This document shows positions 1 through 7,258 of a stretch of DNA of 22,080 bases, one piece after another. The notes under the pieces are model-generated. The model was not told where the DNA came from, did no database searches, and was given only the letters and a program-made list of their open reading frames with translations. The translations under genes were made by a program, and so were the position numbers. Source of the stretch: Acidobacteriota bacterium (GTDB lineage: Bacteria > Acidobacteriota > Thermoanaerobaculia > Multivoradales > SZUA-115). The stretch is taken from positions 1 through 22,080 of the forward strand of contig QIHU01000766.1 in the NCBI GenBank assembly GCA_003231035.1. Reading direction: 5' to 3'. Within the stretch, counting starts at the first letter, position 1, and each line of letters begins with the position of its first letter.

Positions 1-188
1 TTGCGAAAGACCTCTACCTTGGGTCGCTGCGCGAACTTCGCCTGCTCGATCATGTACTCATGAAGTTGGGTGTTGGCGACTTTGATCGGAACCCACTTCC
101 ACAGAAAGAGGCAAACCAAGGCTGCGATGACTACCCAGATTATGCAGCCCAAGTTACCTTCACCGCGTTGCTTTGACCGATTGATCAT
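1..188 (-). CDS. Membrane-anchored hypothetical protein, N-terminal fragment
   Basis: This reading frame runs off the left edge, so only about the first 62 residues are visible. It starts at an ATG whose codon lies at 186-188, with an AAAGGA-like ribosome site just upstream on the minus strand. The protein begins with a short polar segment (MINRSKQRGEGN) and then has one hydrophobic segment (about residues 13-31, IIWVVIAALVCLFLW). A polar part follows with VPIKVANTQLHEYMIEQAK. The layout is a single N-terminal anchor with the rest probably outside the cytoplasm. It lies 100 bp downstream of lepB on the same strand. In other bacteria small anchored proteins of the DUF4845 type sit after lepB and have a similar layout, but I cannot confirm membership from this fragment. 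Confidence 0.6.
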   Translation of the reverse strand, partial: MINRSKQRGEGNLGCIIWVVIAALVCLFLWKWVPIKVANTQLHEYMIEQAKFAQRPKVEVFR

Positions 189-288
189 GGTCCTTTAGCC
201 TCCCTCGACTCTGCGAGAACTCAATAGGTTTTGGCGTGATCCTACCAGCCTGTGCGGAAAGGCTGAAGGGGTGAGGAGTGCTTCGTGA

Positions 289-1032
289 TCATCGAACCAA
301 CTTTAGGATGCGATCCCAGCGCGACCCGCTAGTCTTCCCGGGGGGCGCGCGGTTCGTCTCCGTGGCTTCCTCCGCGGCCTTTTCGGCGGTCTTGGTCGAG
401 CCTCCCAACTCTTGGTTGGAGGCTATGGGTGAGGGTGGGTCTTGGTGTCGAGCGTTCGACCAGTAGATCAGCCAGCCTCGACCCTTGACGTTGGCGGCGG
501 GTACGGTGCCCCAGTGGCGTGAGTCATTGGAGTTGTTGCGGTTGTCCCCCAGGCAGAAATAGCTTTCTGGCGGCAGGGTGTACGGACCGTAGTTGTCACG
601 GGTGCGCAGGGCGTCGGGCAGTGCCACGTTGCGCGGATAAATTCTATCGTCGGTGTAGTGGGTATAGCCGCTCTCATCCACTTCGGTACCGTTGATCAGC
701 AGGCGCCGTTGTGCCAGCTCGACGGTGTCGTTGGGCTGGGCTACGCAGCGCTTGACGAAGTTGCGATCGGGGTCCAAGGGGTAGCGAAAAACCACCACAT
801 CGCCCCGCTGGACCGGCCGGGTCGGAAGGAGGCCGGAGAGCCAAGTCGGTCCCTGCTGGCTGTAGATGAACTTGTTGACCAAGATCTTGTCGCCGACCAG
901 CAAGCCCTGCTCCATCGAGCCCGAAGGGATGCTGAATGCCTGGAAGAGGAAGGTGCGGACGAAAAGAGCCAAGACCAGCGCAGTCACCAAGAGTTCCAGC
1001 AACTCGATCAGAATCGGCCGTCGGTGGCGCAC
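289..1032 (-). CDS. lepB: Signal peptidase I (downstream copy of a tandem pair)
   Basis: Type I signal peptidase of 247 residues. It cleaves signal peptides from proteins exported by Sec or Tat, at the outer face of the cytoplasmic membrane. One membrane anchor is visible at about residues 8-30. The catalytic serine is S39 in IPSGSM and the general-base lysine is K94 in FVKRC. The family box GDNRNNSNDSRHWG lies at 162-175. The tail from about 195 to 247 is hydrophilic, rich in Ala, Glu and Thr, and longer than in many family members. It ends RWDRILKLVR, which resembles the end of the neighbouring paralog. The gene starts 17 bp after the stop of that paralog, so the two are almost certainly co-transcribed. 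All catalytic residues are present, so I expect an active enzyme. Confidence 0.95.
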   Translation of the reverse strand: MRHRRPILIELLELLVTALVLALFVRTFLFQAFSIPSGSMEQGLLVGDKILVNKFIYSQQGPTWLSGLLPTRPVQRGDVVVFRYPLDPDRNFVKRCVAQPNDTVELAQRRLLINGTEVDESGYTHYTDDRIYPRNVALPDALRTRDNYGPYTLPPESYFCLGDNRNNSNDSRHWGTVPAANVKGRGWLIYWSNARHQDPPSPIASNQELGGSTKTAEKAAEEATETNRAPPGKTSGSRWDRILKLVR

Positions 1033-1049
1033 GGGTGGAGACGATGCGT

Positions 1050-1745
1050 TCAGCGGACCATCCTGAAAGTTCGGCCCCAGCGGGTCTTGGTCAGGAAGCC
1101 AAGAGTTGTCGATCCGAGTTGCTTGAGGCGGTGAGCCACCCCGTGGTACTGCCCGTCCGGGGTTTCTCCGCCGTAGGACCAGTAGATGATCGAGGCTCGC
1201 CCCTTGACCAAGTGAGCCGGCAGGGTTCCCCAGGAGCGCGAATCTCGAGAATTCCAGCGATTGTCGCCCATGCAGAAATAGTGCTCCTCAGGCACCCTGA
1301 CCGGGCCGAAAAAGGCTCGTCGGTGAGCGATCTCGCGGCGAAAGCTTCGCGCCCGCTGCTCCATGCCCTCGGGTTCTTGAAACTTCGTCACCGCGCTGTC
1401 GTCCACCACTTGACCGTTGATCATCAGTCGATCATCTCGCACTTCGATCACGTCGCCTGGCAAACCGACACAACGTTTGACGACATCGGTCGTCGGCGGG
1501 ACCTTCGAGCGAAAAACCACCACGTCGCCGCGGCGAATCGGCCGCGCGGGCAAGAGCTTCCGCGCCAGCTCGCTCTGCTGGGCGCCGTAGATAAACCGGT
1601 TCACCACCAGGTGGTCGCCGATCAGCAGCGTGTCTTCCATCGAGCCGCTGGGGATATAGAAGGTCTGTAGAACGAAGGTGGTGGCGAACTTCAGAAAGAT
1701 CACCGCGATCAGAAAAGCCTCAAGGTACTCCCGCGTTTTCGACAT
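1050..1745 (-). CDS. lepB: Signal peptidase I (upstream paralog)
   Basis: Second type I signal peptidase, 231 residues. The N-terminal anchor spans about residues 9-29. Catalytic serine S35 sits in IPSGSM, catalytic lysine K90 in VVKRC, and the conserved box GDNRWNSRDSRSWG at about 160-173. The C terminus RWGRTFRMVR resembles the end of the downstream copy. The two proteins are clearly diverged along their whole length, so the duplication is not recent. Both keep the full catalytic dyad, which suggests a split of substrates rather than decay. The gene is the first of the minus-strand group. Its upstream region (1746-2271) is shared with the divergent ComEA-like gene. The start ATG gives a normal short cytoplasmic head before the anchor. 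Confidence 0.95.
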   Translation of the reverse strand: MSKTREYLEAFLIAVIFLKFATTFVLQTFYIPSGSMEDTLLIGDHLVVNRFIYGAQQSELARKLLPARPIRRGDVVVFRSKVPPTTDVVKRCVGLPGDVIEVRDDRLMINGQVVDDSAVTKFQEPEGMEQRARSFRREIAHRRAFFGPVRVPEEHYFCMGDNRWNSRDSRSWGTLPAHLVKGRASIIYWSYGGETPDGQYHGVAHRLKQLGSTTLGFLTKTRWGRTFRMVR

Positions 1746-1811
1746 GATGGTCCCAATCTAACCGAACCATCCCTGTTCGGCTACCTTCCACTCTTCCTTG
1801 AAGGTCAAAAA

Positions 1812-1830
1812 ATTTGGCATCCGTCCAAAT
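1812..1830. promoter_or_regulatory. Inverted repeat upstream of the signal peptidase pair
   Basis: ATTTGG at 1812-1817 and CCAAAT at 1825-1830 form a perfect 6-bp dyad around a 7-bp spacer, in the divergent region between lepB and the ComEA-like gene. On the minus strand a TTGACC hexamer (1803-1808) lies immediately beside it and could be a -35 element for the lepB pair, but I see no convincing -10 at the right distance. An operator role is a guess from position and symmetry. Confidence 0.25.
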
Positions 1831-1895
1831 GTCTTGACCCACACCGTGCCCCCTTGTCCCTCCTAGCTTCAGCCCCCGGTAGCCGCTCCTACCTC

Positions 1896-1920
1896 CTTGT
1901 CCAGGACAAGTTCACTGGAC
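1896..1920. promoter_or_regulatory. Overlapping perfect palindromes, possible operator
   Basis: CTTGTCC-A-GGACAAG at 1896-1910 is a perfect 15-bp dyad centred on one base. It overlaps a second dyad, GTCCAG (1899-1904) with CTGGAC (1915-1920). The site lies about 150 bp upstream of lepB and 350 bp upstream of the ComEA-like gene, in DNA with no convincing reading frame. The symmetry suggests a binding site for a dimeric regulator. No regulator gene in the window can be tied to it. Confidence 0.3.
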
Positions 1921-2075
1921 TGTTTGGCTGCGCTCTGCTGTTTGCGACTTCTTCGTAACTGTAAGAAAACAAAGAGGTTTCTGCCTTCTTCTGGAGTTGG
2001 CAGGCGTCTTGGAATGGGTCCAGGGCGTCCACAACAACCAGGAGAAAGGAGGTGGGGACAAGAAAAGACGGCAGA

Positions 2076-2246
2076 TGGCGAGATTCGCCAACGGTAAGGA
2101 ACCGGGCTCGCTCGGGGCTCGTTATCGCGGCCAACTTGAGAGCTGGCCGGCCCGAGCAACTTAAGCGGTTCAGCTGACTTCAGCTCAGCGAACCCCACGG
2201 TAGGTAACCAACAGTCAACCAATAGGTACCCCATCTAACCGGTACC
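2076..2246 (+). ncRNA. Candidate structured 5' leader of the ComEA-like gene
   Basis: Five predicted stem-loops follow one another in 171 nt. TGGCGA/TCGCCA (2076-2090) has a 3-nt loop. CGGT/ACCG spans 2092-2104. GCTCGGG (2110-2116) pairs with CCCGAGC (2151-2157) and encloses GGCCA/TGGCC (2129-2133 with 2144-2148). GGTTC..AGCTGA/TCAGCT..GAACC spans 2167-2194. GGTACC/GGTACC spans 2225-2246. The last stem ends 25 nt before the start codon of the ComEA-like gene. There is no coding signal here. The density of stems suggests a structured leader or small RNA. I could not match it to the c-di-GMP (GEMM), SAM, RNase P or SRP RNA consensus. Confidence 0.35.
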
Positions 2247-2271
2247 GATCGATCCAACTCAGGAGAAAACC

Positions 2272-2625
2272 ATGAACCACGCCAAGAAAATGATCCCTGC
2301 CCTTCTCGCTCTAGTCCTGACACTGAGTGTTGCGCCGGCCTTTGCCGCTAGCAATCCCGGCGTCGTCAACATCAACACCGCCAGTGGGGAGGAGCTGGCT
2401 TTGTTGCCACGAATAGGCCCGGCGGTGGCGGCGCGCATCCTCCAGTTTCGCGAGGACAACGGCAAGTTTCAGGCGACTGAAGAGCTGATGCTGGTCCGTG
2501 GTATCGGCGAACGGACCTTCGAACAGATGGAGTCGTTCGTCACCGTGGAGGGCGAAACGACGCTGACCGAGAAAGTCCGCGTCTCTTCGCTACGCGGAGC
2601 CGAGAGTTCTGGCGACACCCGGTAG
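2272..2625 (+). CDS. Secreted ComEA-like helix-hairpin-helix protein
   Basis: A 117-residue protein with a signal peptide (about residues 1-25, ending APAFA) followed by a ComEA-type double helix-hairpin-helix domain. The first hairpin is LPRIGPAVAARI (45-56) and the second LVRGIGERTFEQM (74-86). The opening VNINTAS is the usual entry to this domain. Family members bind double-stranded DNA without sequence specificity. Secreted ComEA proteins in the periplasm take up DNA during natural transformation with type IV pili. A GGAG ribosome site lies 7 nt before the ATG. A strong terminator follows, so this is a single-gene unit. The next gene is a type IV pilin-like protein, which fits a DNA-uptake role, although the two are transcribed separately. 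The last 25 residues are polar and not conserved in the family. Confidence 0.85.
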   Translation: MNHAKKMIPALLALVLTLSVAPAFAASNPGVVNINTASGEELALLPRIGPAVAARILQFREDNGKFQATEELMLVRGIGERTFEQMESFVTVEGETTLTEKVRVSSLRGAESSGDTR

Positions 2626-2688
2626 AAGCCAGCAGACCAGTAGAAACCAACGGGGAGCGCTCCGGGACCCAGCCCGGAGCCTTCCCGC

Positions 2689-2731
2689 GGGGAGGGTGGA
2701 CATCCAACGTAGTGGCCACCCTCCCCTTTTT
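2689..2731 (+). terminator. Rho-independent terminator after the ComEA-like gene
   Basis: GGGGAGGGTGG (2689-2699) pairs perfectly with CCACCCTCCCC (2716-2726), giving an 11-bp stem with a 16-nt loop, directly followed by five T (2727-2731). It lies 64 bp after the stop of the ComEA-like gene. It also argues against the upstream GTG at 2712 as the start of the next gene, because that codon lies inside the hairpin. Confidence 0.85.
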
Positions 2732-2756
2732 CCAGGCGCGTGCCGAGGAGTATTCG

Positions 2757-3401
<645 letters not shown>

Positions 3402-3460
3402 CGGTCCATTTGAGTCGGTGCTGTTTGACTCGCCGAGAATGGCTAGAGTATTTTGGCGGC

Positions 3461-3835
3461 ATGGATGCCATCGTCATCATCACCACTGTAGGGACCGAAG
3501 AGCAGGCGAATCTCATCGCTCGCGAGTTGATCGCTCGCCGCCAGGCGGCCTGTGTGAACATCTTGCCGGGGGTTCGCTCCATCTACCGGTGGCAGGGCAA
3601 GATCTGCAACGACACCGAGCTGTTGCTGGTGATCAAGACCTGCCGGCCGGAGTTTGACCCGGTCGCCGCCACCATCGCCGAACTCCACAGCTACGATCTT
3701 CCCGAGATTCTCGCCTTCGATGTCGCCCATGGCGAGAAGAACTTCTTGGATTGGGTTTGTGGCAACTTGGACAAGAATGCCCTCTTCGAGGAAGACGAAG
3801 AGGGCGATGGGGAAGAGGAGTCGCCCGAGGGTTAG
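3461..3835 (+). CDS. cutA: CutA-like divalent cation tolerance protein
   Basis: A 124-residue CutA1 family protein, a small trimeric cytoplasmic protein with a ferredoxin-like fold linked to copper and other divalent metal tolerance. The exact biochemical role of the family is unsettled. Visible hallmarks are VIITTVGTEEQANLIARELI at the N terminus, RRQAACVNILPGVRSIYRWQ, ELLLVIKT and HSYDLPEILAF. The ATG at 3461 aligns with the usual family start, so the longer reading frame from 3392 is not used. The C-terminal 15 residues are strongly acidic (EEDEEGDGEEESPEG) and go beyond the family core. Its stop overlaps the stop of the convergent trans-sulfuration gene by four bases. Confidence 0.9.
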   Translation: MDAIVIITTVGTEEQANLIARELIARRQAACVNILPGVRSIYRWQGKICNDTELLLVIKTCRPEFDPVAATIAELHSYDLPEILAFDVAHGEKNFLDWVCGNLDKNALFEEDEEGDGEEESPEG

Positions 3836-4992
3836 ATCGCCTCCAGGGCTTGCCGAAGGTCGCCGACCAGGTCGGCCTCGTCTTCGATTCCGACCGAGAT
3901 CCGCACCAGGCCATCGGTGATGCCGATCTTGTCTCGATTCTCCTTGGGAACCGAGGCATGGGTCATCGATGCCGGATGCGAAATCAAGCTCTCCACACCA
4001 CCCAGGCTCTCGGCCAGGCTGAGCACCTGGACGCGGTTGAGCAGGGTTGCGGCGGCCTCGGTGCTTCCCACGTCAAAGGTGAGTACGCCGCCAAAGCCCG
4101 TGGCCTGCCGGCGTTGGATCTCGTGGCCCGGATGAGCGGGCAACCCTGGGTAGAGGATGGTGCCGACCTTCGGGTGGTCGGCGAGAAGGCGGACGATGGC
4201 CTGGGTATTGGACTCGTGGCGATCCATGCGCACGCCGAGAGTCTTGATTCCCCGCAGGATCAAGAAGCAATCCATTGGACCGAGGATAGCCCCCGCCGAC
4301 TTTTGCACGAAGACGAACCAGTCGTGATGCTCCTGCGATGCGGCCACCAGAAGGCCGCCCATGCTATCGCTGTGGCCGTTGAGGAACTTGGTCGCCGAGT
4401 GGACCACCAAGTCGGCGCCGTGCTCTAGCGGGCGTTGCAGGTAGGGGCTCAAGAAGGTGTTGTCCACGGCCAAGACGGCGCCGTGGGCATGGGCGATCTT
4501 GGCGGCACCGGCGAGATCGGTGATTTCCATCAACGGGTTGGTCGGTGTCTCGATATAGACCATCTTGGTCTCAGGGGTCATCGCCGCTTCGAGGGCCGAC
4601 AGATCGGCGGTGTTGACGTAGGTGAAGTCGATCCCGTAGCGGTCGAGGATCTTCGAGAAGTAGCGGAAGGTGCCGCCGTACATGTCGCGCGAAGCGATCA
4701 CCCGGTCGCCGGAGTGCAAGAGGGTCACCAGAGCCGAAATAGCCGCCATGCCGGAGGCGTAGGCGGTGGCGCCGACCCCGCCTTCGAGCGCCGCGATGTT
4801 CGCTTCGAGCGCCGCGCGGGTCGGATTCTCGCCGCGGGCGTACTCGAAGCCCTTGTGTTGGCCGAACTCGTCATGGACGTAGGTCGAGGTTTGGAATATA
4901 GGCACGGCCACGGCGCCGGTCGTCGCCTCGGGCGGCTGTCCGGCATGGATGGCGCGGGTCGAGAAGCCAAAATCTTTTGGATTGCCTTTCAT
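3832..4992 (-). CDS. PLP-dependent trans-sulfuration enzyme (cystathionine gamma-synthase/lyase)
   Basis: A 386-residue member of the Cys/Met metabolism PLP enzyme family. The PLP lysine is K202 in SATKFLNGHSD, the aspartate that contacts the pyridine ring is D177 in AVDNTF, and Y51/R53 in YARGENPT match the phosphate-binding residues of the partner subunit. The length is typical. Sequence alone does not separate cystathionine gamma-synthase (methionine synthesis) from cystathionine gamma-lyase (cysteine supply) or homocysteine-forming relatives. I favour the gamma-synthase/gamma-lyase group over MetZ/MetY. It is divergent from mtnA, with 161 bp between the starts. Methionine salvage next door and a bacillithiol pathway 5 kb away make a sulfur amino acid role sensible. 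An AAGGGAG ribosome site lies upstream. I see no SAM riboswitch in the leader. Confidence 0.92.
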   Translation of the reverse strand: MKGNPKDFGFSTRAIHAGQPPEATTGAVAVPIFQTSTYVHDEFGQHKGFEYARGENPTRAALEANIAALEGGVGATAYASGMAAISALVTLLHSGDRVIASRDMYGGTFRYFSKILDRYGIDFTYVNTADLSALEAAMTPETKMVYIETPTNPLMEITDLAGAAKIAHAHGAVLAVDNTFLSPYLQRPLEHGADLVVHSATKFLNGHSDSMGGLLVAASQEHHDWFVFVQKSAGAILGPMDCFLILRGIKTLGVRMDRHESNTQAIVRLLADHPKVGTILYPGLPAHPGHEIQRRQATGFGGVLTFDVGSTEAAATLLNRVQVLSLAESLGGVESLISHPASMTHASVPKENRDKIGITDGLVRISVGIEDEADLVGDLRQALEAI

Positions 4993-5153
4993 GGGCGGGT
5001 ACTCCCTTGGTGCTCCGGGTACGAAACGGTAGGTACAAGAATCAAAACCCGAGGTGATTATCCTCGCCTCGCGCTCGGGTGAAAAGAGAAAAGTTCAAAT
5101 CGAGCCGCCGCCTGCACGCGGTGAGCCGCTGCCATTGTCGTAAAGTAAGCGGC

Positions 5154-6221
5154 ATGGCAGACACTCTGGACTCGGCGGCAACCTTCTCTCCGCTGCGCTG
5201 GCGTGGCGATACCCTCGAACTGCTCGACCAAACGTTGTTGCCCACCCGCGAGGAGTGGCTCACTTGCAACACGGTGGAAGAGGTGGCCGAGGCGATCCGC
5301 CGCTTATCAGTACGCGGCGCGCCCGCGATTGGAGTGGCCGCGGCCTATGGTTTGGTGGTCGGGCTGACCCCGGTTCCAGCTGAAGGAGAGCTCGCCGATC
5401 GCTTCGCCGAGGTCGCCGAGCTATTGCTCTCAACCCGGCCCACGGCGGTCAACTTGCGCTGGGCGATCGAGCGCGGTCGCGAGCTCTTTGCTCGCCATCG
5501 AGAGGCGGGAGCGGCGGCGGCGCGCGCGGCGCTCCTGGACTGGGCCAAGGTGGTGCACGCCGAGGACATTGAGACCAACCGGCGAATGGGTGAGCACGGT
5601 GCGGCCCTCTTCGAGGGCGAACAGCGGGTCCTTACCCACTGCAACGCCGGAGCCTTGGCCACGGCGGGAATCGGAACCGCCATCGGGGTGATCTCCGCCT
5701 CGTTCGCGCGCGGCGGGGTCGCCATGGTGTGGGTGGACGAAACTCGGCCGCTGTTGCAAGGGGCGCGACTGACCAGCTGGGAATTGCAACGGCTGGAGAT
5801 CCCTTTCAAGCTGGTGACCGATTCGAGCGTCGGCGCTTTGATGTCGCGTGGCTTGGTGGATGGCGTCGTCGTCGGTTCGGATCGCATTGCCGCCAACGGT
5901 GACATCGCCAACAAGATCGGTACCTATACCGTGGCGGTGTTGGCCCAGCGTCACGACGTACCGTTCTACGTCGCCGCGCCGCTCTCGACCATCGACCGCG
6001 AGACGGCCACCGGCGCCGATATTCCGATCGAAGAGCGCGACGGCGAAGAAGTGACAGATGTTTTCGGGACGCGCGTCGCTCCCGCCGGCACCGAGGCATT
6101 CAACCTCGCCTTTGACGTCACTCCGGCCGAACTGATCGCCGGGATCGTCACCGAGGAGGGAGTCTTGCGCCCTCCCTACTCGGAGAGCATCCGCCAAGCC
6201 TTTGCTCGCGCGCAACCGTAG
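5154..6221 (+). CDS. mtnA: Methylthioribose-1-phosphate isomerase
   Basis: A 355-residue enzyme of the methionine salvage pathway. It converts 5-methylthioribose 1-phosphate to 5-methylthioribulose 1-phosphate. The fold is related to eIF2B regulatory subunits. The catalytic cysteine is C163 in THCNAGALATAG and the catalytic aspartate is D243 in VGSDRIAANGD. SVRGAPAIGVAAAYG at 52-66 and VDETRPLLQGARLTSWEL at 194-211 are family signatures. The ATG at 5154 gives the usual family length. An in-frame upstream start at 5079 would add 25 basic residues with no family match. No other salvage genes are adjacent, which is common. S-methyl-5-thioribose isomerases and ribose-1,5-bisphosphate isomerases are relatives, but the motifs fit MtnA best. 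Confidence 0.93.
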   Translation: MADTLDSAATFSPLRWRGDTLELLDQTLLPTREEWLTCNTVEEVAEAIRRLSVRGAPAIGVAAAYGLVVGLTPVPAEGELADRFAEVAELLLSTRPTAVNLRWAIERGRELFARHREAGAAAARAALLDWAKVVHAEDIETNRRMGEHGAALFEGEQRVLTHCNAGALATAGIGTAIGVISASFARGGVAMVWVDETRPLLQGARLTSWELQRLEIPFKLVTDSSVGALMSRGLVDGVVVGSDRIAANGDIANKIGTYTVAVLAQRHDVPFYVAAPLSTIDRETATGADIPIEERDGEEVTDVFGTRVAPAGTEAFNLAFDVTPAELIAGIVTEEGVLRPPYSESIRQAFARAQP

Positions 6222-6274
6222 GGGCGCGGTGATCTCACGGTGTGATCTCTCGGTGCAAGGAGTCGGTATTGGGT

Positions 6275-6628
6275 TGGTGGAGGCGGTGGGAATCGAACCC
6301 ACGTCCGAGAAACGCTCCCCGGAAGCTTCTACGTGCGTATCCTTTTTTCCTTGTCTCGCCGCCATGCCTCGGCTAAAGGCATCCTGGCATGGTGGCCAGC
6401 CTCGTAAATATCAGGAACTAGCACGAGGCCAACAAGTTCCCTTGATTCGCTAAAGGGTTACAACCCACCGCGGGTCACGAATCGAACCATGCGGTGGGCC
6501 GTCGCAGCCTAAATTAAGCCGCGAGAGCCAAGTTATCGTTGGCAGTTGTAAGGTTCCGGTTTTACGAGCCCGGAGCTCGGCACGCATCTTCCGCTTCGCA
6601 TGTTCCCCGTCGAAGCCGGTACGCCCCC
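6275..6628 (-). ncRNA. ssrA: Transfer-messenger RNA (tmRNA)
   Basis: One-piece tmRNA of about 354 nt that rescues stalled ribosomes. The 5' end reads GGGGGCGTACCGGCTTCGAC (starting at 6628). The 3' end is a tRNA-like T arm, GGTTCGATTCCCACCGCC, with an encoded CCA (6275-6277). The acceptor pairs GGGGGCG with CGCCTCC and keeps the G3-U pair read by alanyl-tRNA synthetase. The tag frame starts with GCC at 6543 and ends with TAA at 6514-6516. It encodes ANDNLALAA, the usual ALAA-type ending recognised by ClpXP and other proteases. The gene lies 53 bp from the convergent mtnA stop. A reading frame across it on the plus strand is spurious. Confidence 0.95.
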
Positions 6629-6733
6629 AAGTTTTGAAAGAACCCTACGGCCGCTGCCCCGAAGCTACTGCCCCATGGCCACGACCGCTCTCAAGCCTAC
6701 AACACCTACAACAGCAATGGCGAGGCGAGTATT

Positions 6734-7258
6734 TCAACCATCGTCGCCGCGGCTCGCTCGCTCGGCGATTTCTTGCAGGAATTCAGGCGGTCCGCTGTTG
6801 CTGAGTTTGGCGATGACCAGGAACCAAGCGGCGAGACCGAGGACGAGCGACAGGGGGATCAACGAAGCGAGAGCCGGAAAGAAAGGCCAGAAGAGGACGA
6901 TCAAACAGCCGAAGGCGGCGCAAAGGAGAATCGCCACCGATATTTTCTGGAGCGTGTAGCTCTCTTCTTCGACGGTGAAGCGCACCCGTACGCCCGCGGG
7001 CATCCCCCCAGCCCTTGCCGGTTCGACACTCAACTGGCCGGAGGCTTGGCCGTAGCGCAGGCCAGCGAGGATCGGGATGGTCAGGCGGCCGCTGTTGTCG
7101 CCAAGGTCGCCACCCTCGTCCTGGCCCTCCCCTTCCCACCACGCTCCCCAGTCGGATGCAACTTCCCTGGCGGCGGCGACGACGGTGGCGGTGTCCGAGT
7201 TGACTTCAAGTTGATGTTCGGCGTGGTGTTCGCCGGCTGCCGAGGACGGGTGGCTCAT
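6734..7258 (-). CDS. Two-TM membrane protein of unknown function, coupled to dusB
   Basis: I do not recognise this 174-residue protein. Its start ATG overlaps the dusB stop (ATGA at 7255-7258), which indicates translational coupling and fixes the start. The first 110 or so residues are soluble, mixed alpha/beta in appearance, with LEVNSDTATVVAAAREV near the N terminus and VRVRFTVEEESYTLQ before the membrane part. Two adjoining hydrophobic helices follow (about residues 115-155, ILLCAAFGCLIVLFWPFF and LIPLSLVLGLAAWFLVI). The tail is short and cytoplasmic, ending FLQEIAERASRGDDG. The soluble part could be a small ligand- or lipid-binding fold ahead of a membrane hairpin, but that is speculation. 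It is the last gene of the three-gene minus-strand operon. Confidence 0.8.
   Translation of the reverse strand: MSHPSSAAGEHHAEHQLEVNSDTATVVAAAREVASDWGAWWEGEGQDEGGDLGDNSGRLTIPILAGLRYGQASGQLSVEPARAGGMPAGVRVRFTVEEESYTLQKISVAILLCAAFGCLIVLFWPFFPALASLIPLSLVLGLAAWFLVIAKLSNSGPPEFLQEIAERASRGDDG

Noticed and set aside
1869..2234. Reading frames in the lepB/ComEA gap, on both strands
   Set aside because: No ribosome sites, no family-like motifs, poor composition for protein. The stretch is better explained by dyads and stem-loops.
2076..2271. c-di-GMP (GEMM) riboswitch before the ComEA-like gene
   Set aside because: The conserved GEMM core and GNRA tetraloop-receptor arrangement are not visible, although pilus-related genes made this worth checking.
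2712..2756. Upstream GTG start for the prepilin gene
   Set aside because: It lies inside the terminator hairpin of the previous gene. The ATG at 2757 has a proper ribosome site.
4993..5153. SAM riboswitch or T-box upstream of the trans-sulfuration gene
   Set aside because: No conserved core of any SAM riboswitch class known to me is seen in the 161-bp divergent region. Only short dyads are present.
6202..6453. Plus-strand reading frame covering the mtnA end and tmRNA
   Set aside because: It runs antisense through the conserved tRNA-like end of tmRNA and has no independent support.
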